Below are positions 17,806-20,000 of a stretch of 20,000 nucleotides of DNA, one piece after another. Within the stretch, counting starts at the first letter, position 1, and every line of letters begins with the position of its first letter. The notes under the pieces were generated by a model that saw only the letters and a program-made list of their open reading frames with translations, did not search any database and was not told where the DNA came from. Source of the stretch: Chrysomallon squamiferum (taxonomy: Eukaryota; Mollusca; Gastropoda; Neomphalida; Peltospiridae); the NCBI GenBank assembly GCA_012295275.1, contig CM022679.1, positions 14,613,342 to 14,633,341 of the forward strand, in the 5' to 3' direction. A program made the translations under genes and the position numbers.

Positions 17806-18117
17806 CTAAAATGGTTGCCAGTATTACTAAAACTACTCAGAAGAAAGCTGTCGTATTTAATATACTAAACAAAATAAATAACATTTCAAATTTATTTATT
17901 ATTTCATTATTTCGAAGCCACAACAAAAGCAAAAGCTTACCTGTTTCACTCAAAGCGCACTGTTTTCGGTCTTGATTCGTGGCGTCATCATCCGCCTGCA
18001 TCGTGTTTGATTCCAGCGCGAGCTAGCGGTAGCTCTGATATATTATGCTGAAGAAAATTTCTTAAATAAACCTCTGCGCTTCCTTTATTCACGTGTAATA
18101 CATCATATCATATGGCG
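17806..18117. other. unique stretch with small palindrome, no gene seen
   Basis: GAGCTA-GCGG-TAGCTC at 18020-18035 is a perfect 6 bp stem with a 4-base loop. Just upstream, TGTTTGATTCC at 18004-18014 resembles a tRNA B-box at 9 of 11 positions, but no A-box is found. It is less AT-rich than the surroundings between 17970 and 18035. Confidence 0.4.
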
Positions 18118-18137
18118 TTTTTTTTTTTTTTTTTTTT
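18118..18137. repeat. poly-T tract (T20)
   Basis: An uninterrupted T run after GGCG, followed by CTCTTTTCTCCCC. It could be a minus-strand retroposon tail. Confidence 0.93.
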
Positions 18138-18230
18138 CTCTTTTCTCCCCGGCTCGCGTATCTGAATGGATTAATTAATATGACATAATTCCTGTTATTA
18201 TAGGCGCGGCTTGTTGGATTTATTTCTCCT

Positions 18231-18262
18231 TGTTTTTTTCTTTCTTTTTCTTTCTTTCTTTT
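18231..18262. repeat. imperfect (CTTT)n repeat
   Basis: T runs separated by single C, giving CTTT tetranucleotide units in the right half. Confidence 0.8.
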
Positions 18263-18984
18263 AATGAAACGAAAAAAGATGTTTATACGTATAGATTCAG
18301 TTAGTCTGATTTAGAAACGACGACGTTTCGATTCGCTTCTCAGCTGTCTGACTATTACGTTGGTAACAGTTTTGTCTTCACCACTGTCAGCCGACCAGCC
18401 GATCAGCGCATACAGCACACTACATAATGTAGCGAAATTCGGAAAGGTCTTCTAACAAGTGAATGAACAAATCAATCAATCAATGACTCTTTAATAATAT
18501 TATACATATATGTAGATGCAAAACAATTCTAAAGCAAACTCAGCATTAAATTTATTCGGATAAAAATTAATACATTTACATTTCTAGTTTAAAGAAGATG
18601 ATACCTTTTTCTTTCCTTTTTTTCAAATTTTTTTGTTATAAAAATAATTATTTATTCTGCATTTGATAGTCCAAAGCAAAATCTATCTTTATGTGGTATC
18701 AGCTGATATGATCTGTGTATTTCGGTTTAGATTTTAAATTGCAAAAACATAATTTGGTTCGCGTTAACACACACACACGAAAATAAAATTACTACATGAC
18801 AGATTGCAGATTGGTAAAGAAATGGAAAAACGTCATAACCAATTAGATCTGACATGTGTCTACAGAGCACTTTGGGAATAATTTACATTCACTAGGCAAA
18901 TTTATATTCCACTTTATCATCTGAAAGCTGTAAAAGAGATATGCACGTGGAAATAGCTAAAAACATAAATAATTTATTGCCTAG
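18263..18984. other. unique AT-rich stretch, no gene seen
   Basis: Small features only: four AATC units near 18470-18485, a T-rich patch near 18605-18635 and a short (AC)n near 18768-18778. No coding or RNA signal was found. Confidence 0.5.
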
Positions 18985-19263
18985 ATGATCGAGAATACCT
19001 CTATAGCGTCATTTATCTACGTTATCCGCACAACACATGAAGTATGTAAAGATATTTTACTATATGAAGACTTATTATCTGAAAGAAATTGTCTTATCAA
19101 TAGTACTGACTGGGTGGTAATTTTGAAAATAAAGAAATATTTACAGCTGTTAATGGGAATCGTGATTTTAAATTTTCCTAATACCATTTTCAATTCTTCT
19201 GGAAGTATTTGTAGGTGTGTTGTGAACTTAATAATGCATTCACATGACGCTATGAATTGCTAA
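18985..19263 (+). other. non-repetitive 92-codon open frame, possible exon, unproven
   Basis: The frame runs from ATG at 18985 to TAA and encodes a mixed-composition peptide beginning MIENTSIASFIYVIRTTHEV, with a hydrophobic stretch (LQLLMGIVILNF) around residues 54-65. No low complexity, signal peptide or known domain is recognised. The hydrophobic patch is short for a membrane helix. The flanking sequence shows no tied promoter or polyadenylation signal. A chance frame remains the most likely reading. Confidence 0.15.
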
Positions 19264-20000
19264 ATACTAAGACCACCAAAGTATTTGTTGTTGTTATAGT
19301 CTTCTTCGTCTTCTTTTCTTCCAGTGGGTTACTCTAGATTATAGGCTTCTAACATCTGGAAGCGGAGCCAGAAATATTCCACATACGAATAACTTGGCAT
19401 AAAAACGAAACAGCTTAATAATCGATGGAGCCATCCTAATGGCGTAACAAGAACCCAAATAAAGTCATGATTGCAGCCAAATCGTAATGATTGGCCTTTC
19501 TGATATTATCATAGTGTAATTCGTCTACATTGCTGTGTTAAATTATTTTAATGTTTCTAAAATCGGGAAAATGGTTCGAATAGCGTTTCATACACAGACA
19601 TCAAAACAAAATGCGTGTTTTGGCGATCATTCATTTACGCTTACATATTGTTCGCTGACAAACATTTTTCACTGAAAACATATATAGATACAATAATGTA
19701 ATTCATTTTGAATAGATCAGTCAGTTAAGTATTGTACTGAATTACTCAGACTTAGAAGAGAATGATCCAGAAGAAGAAGAAAAGAAAAATAATTCGAGGA
19801 AGAAACAACTATAAAAAGAAATCAGTTAATAGTAGGTAGACAGAATTCAGTTATGTTCCATTATTTCTCTCAAGTATACACACGCTATCTCTCTCACTGT
19901 CTTTCTCTTTATCTCAAGTACATACACACAAACACAGAATATCATTTTTAAAATTAATTTTTTTTTAAATTATTTTATTACTCTTTTATCAGTTACGCTG
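19264..20000. other. unique AT-rich stretch to window end, no gene seen
   Basis: Ordinary unique sequence with small purine-rich (GAAGAAGAAGAAAAG near 19771) and pyrimidine-rich (TCTCTCACTGTCTTTCTC near 19890) patches. The last 60 bp are A/T-rich with a T9 run. Nothing else is recognised. Confidence 0.5.

Noticed and set aside
18004-18035. B-box-like TGTTTGATTCC next to a small palindrome
   Set aside because: No A-box and no stem pairing. The palindrome is short enough to be chance.

Overview
The window looks like non-coding nuclear DNA from an animal. It is strongly AT-rich and crowded with microsatellites: (GA)n/(CT)n, (CA)n/(TG)n, (TTA)n, (TAAA)n, (TA)n, (TTG)n, poly-A and poly-T. Long T-rich or triplet-biased stretches lie between them. 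There are no operons, ribosome binding sites, rRNA genes, CRISPR arrays or recognisable protein domains. Decayed tRNA-like heads of SINE type and this dinucleotide and trinucleotide load fit a mollusc, most likely a cephalopod such as an octopus. That assignment is an inference from texture and half-remembered SINE style, not from a gene.

Layout. 1-1000 is a (TTTTTTA)n block, a short unique stretch and a 600 bp pyrimidine-rich tract. 1001-2110 holds an 87 bp (AG)n, a GC-rich compound hairpin near 1533-1596 and poly-A. 2110-4300 is dominated by degenerate ACT/ATT triplet DNA, with a diverged triplicated motif at 3151-3430, a possible decayed tRNA-like element near 3907 and a (TTG)13(CTG)6 compound array. 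4300-7770 is unique AT-rich DNA broken by (TA)n, (CA)26, TATC, GT/GTGC, (AC)n and (AAAT)n. 7771-8000 is a 230 bp (TC)n array containing four CCC runs. 8001-9250 contains a (TA)18, a minus-strand SINE-like element and a CpG-enriched segment. 9250-11380 is mostly unique, with a (TTA)19. 11383-11900 holds the longest non-repetitive open frame and a plus-strand tRNA-like head ending in (TG)n. 11900-15500 has (TG)27, a large AT triplet block with inverted-repeat potential, (GA)43, a GTT/GGT/GAT compound and poly-A. 15500-20000 is mostly unique AT-rich DNA with TAAA, poly-A27, AAT/AAG and poly-T arrays and one 18 bp direct repeat.

No gene can be called with confidence. Most open frames are repeats read as protein (poly-Leu, poly-Ser-Leu, poly-Thr, Arg-Glu). 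A few non-repetitive frames (7435-7722, 11383-11724, 12345-12560 minus, 18985-19263) are listed at low confidence as possible exons. The most coherent pattern is that three candidate tRNA-like heads each run, in their own orientation, into a simple repeat, as expected if SINE tails seeded the local microsatellites. I found no convincing undescribed biological system here.
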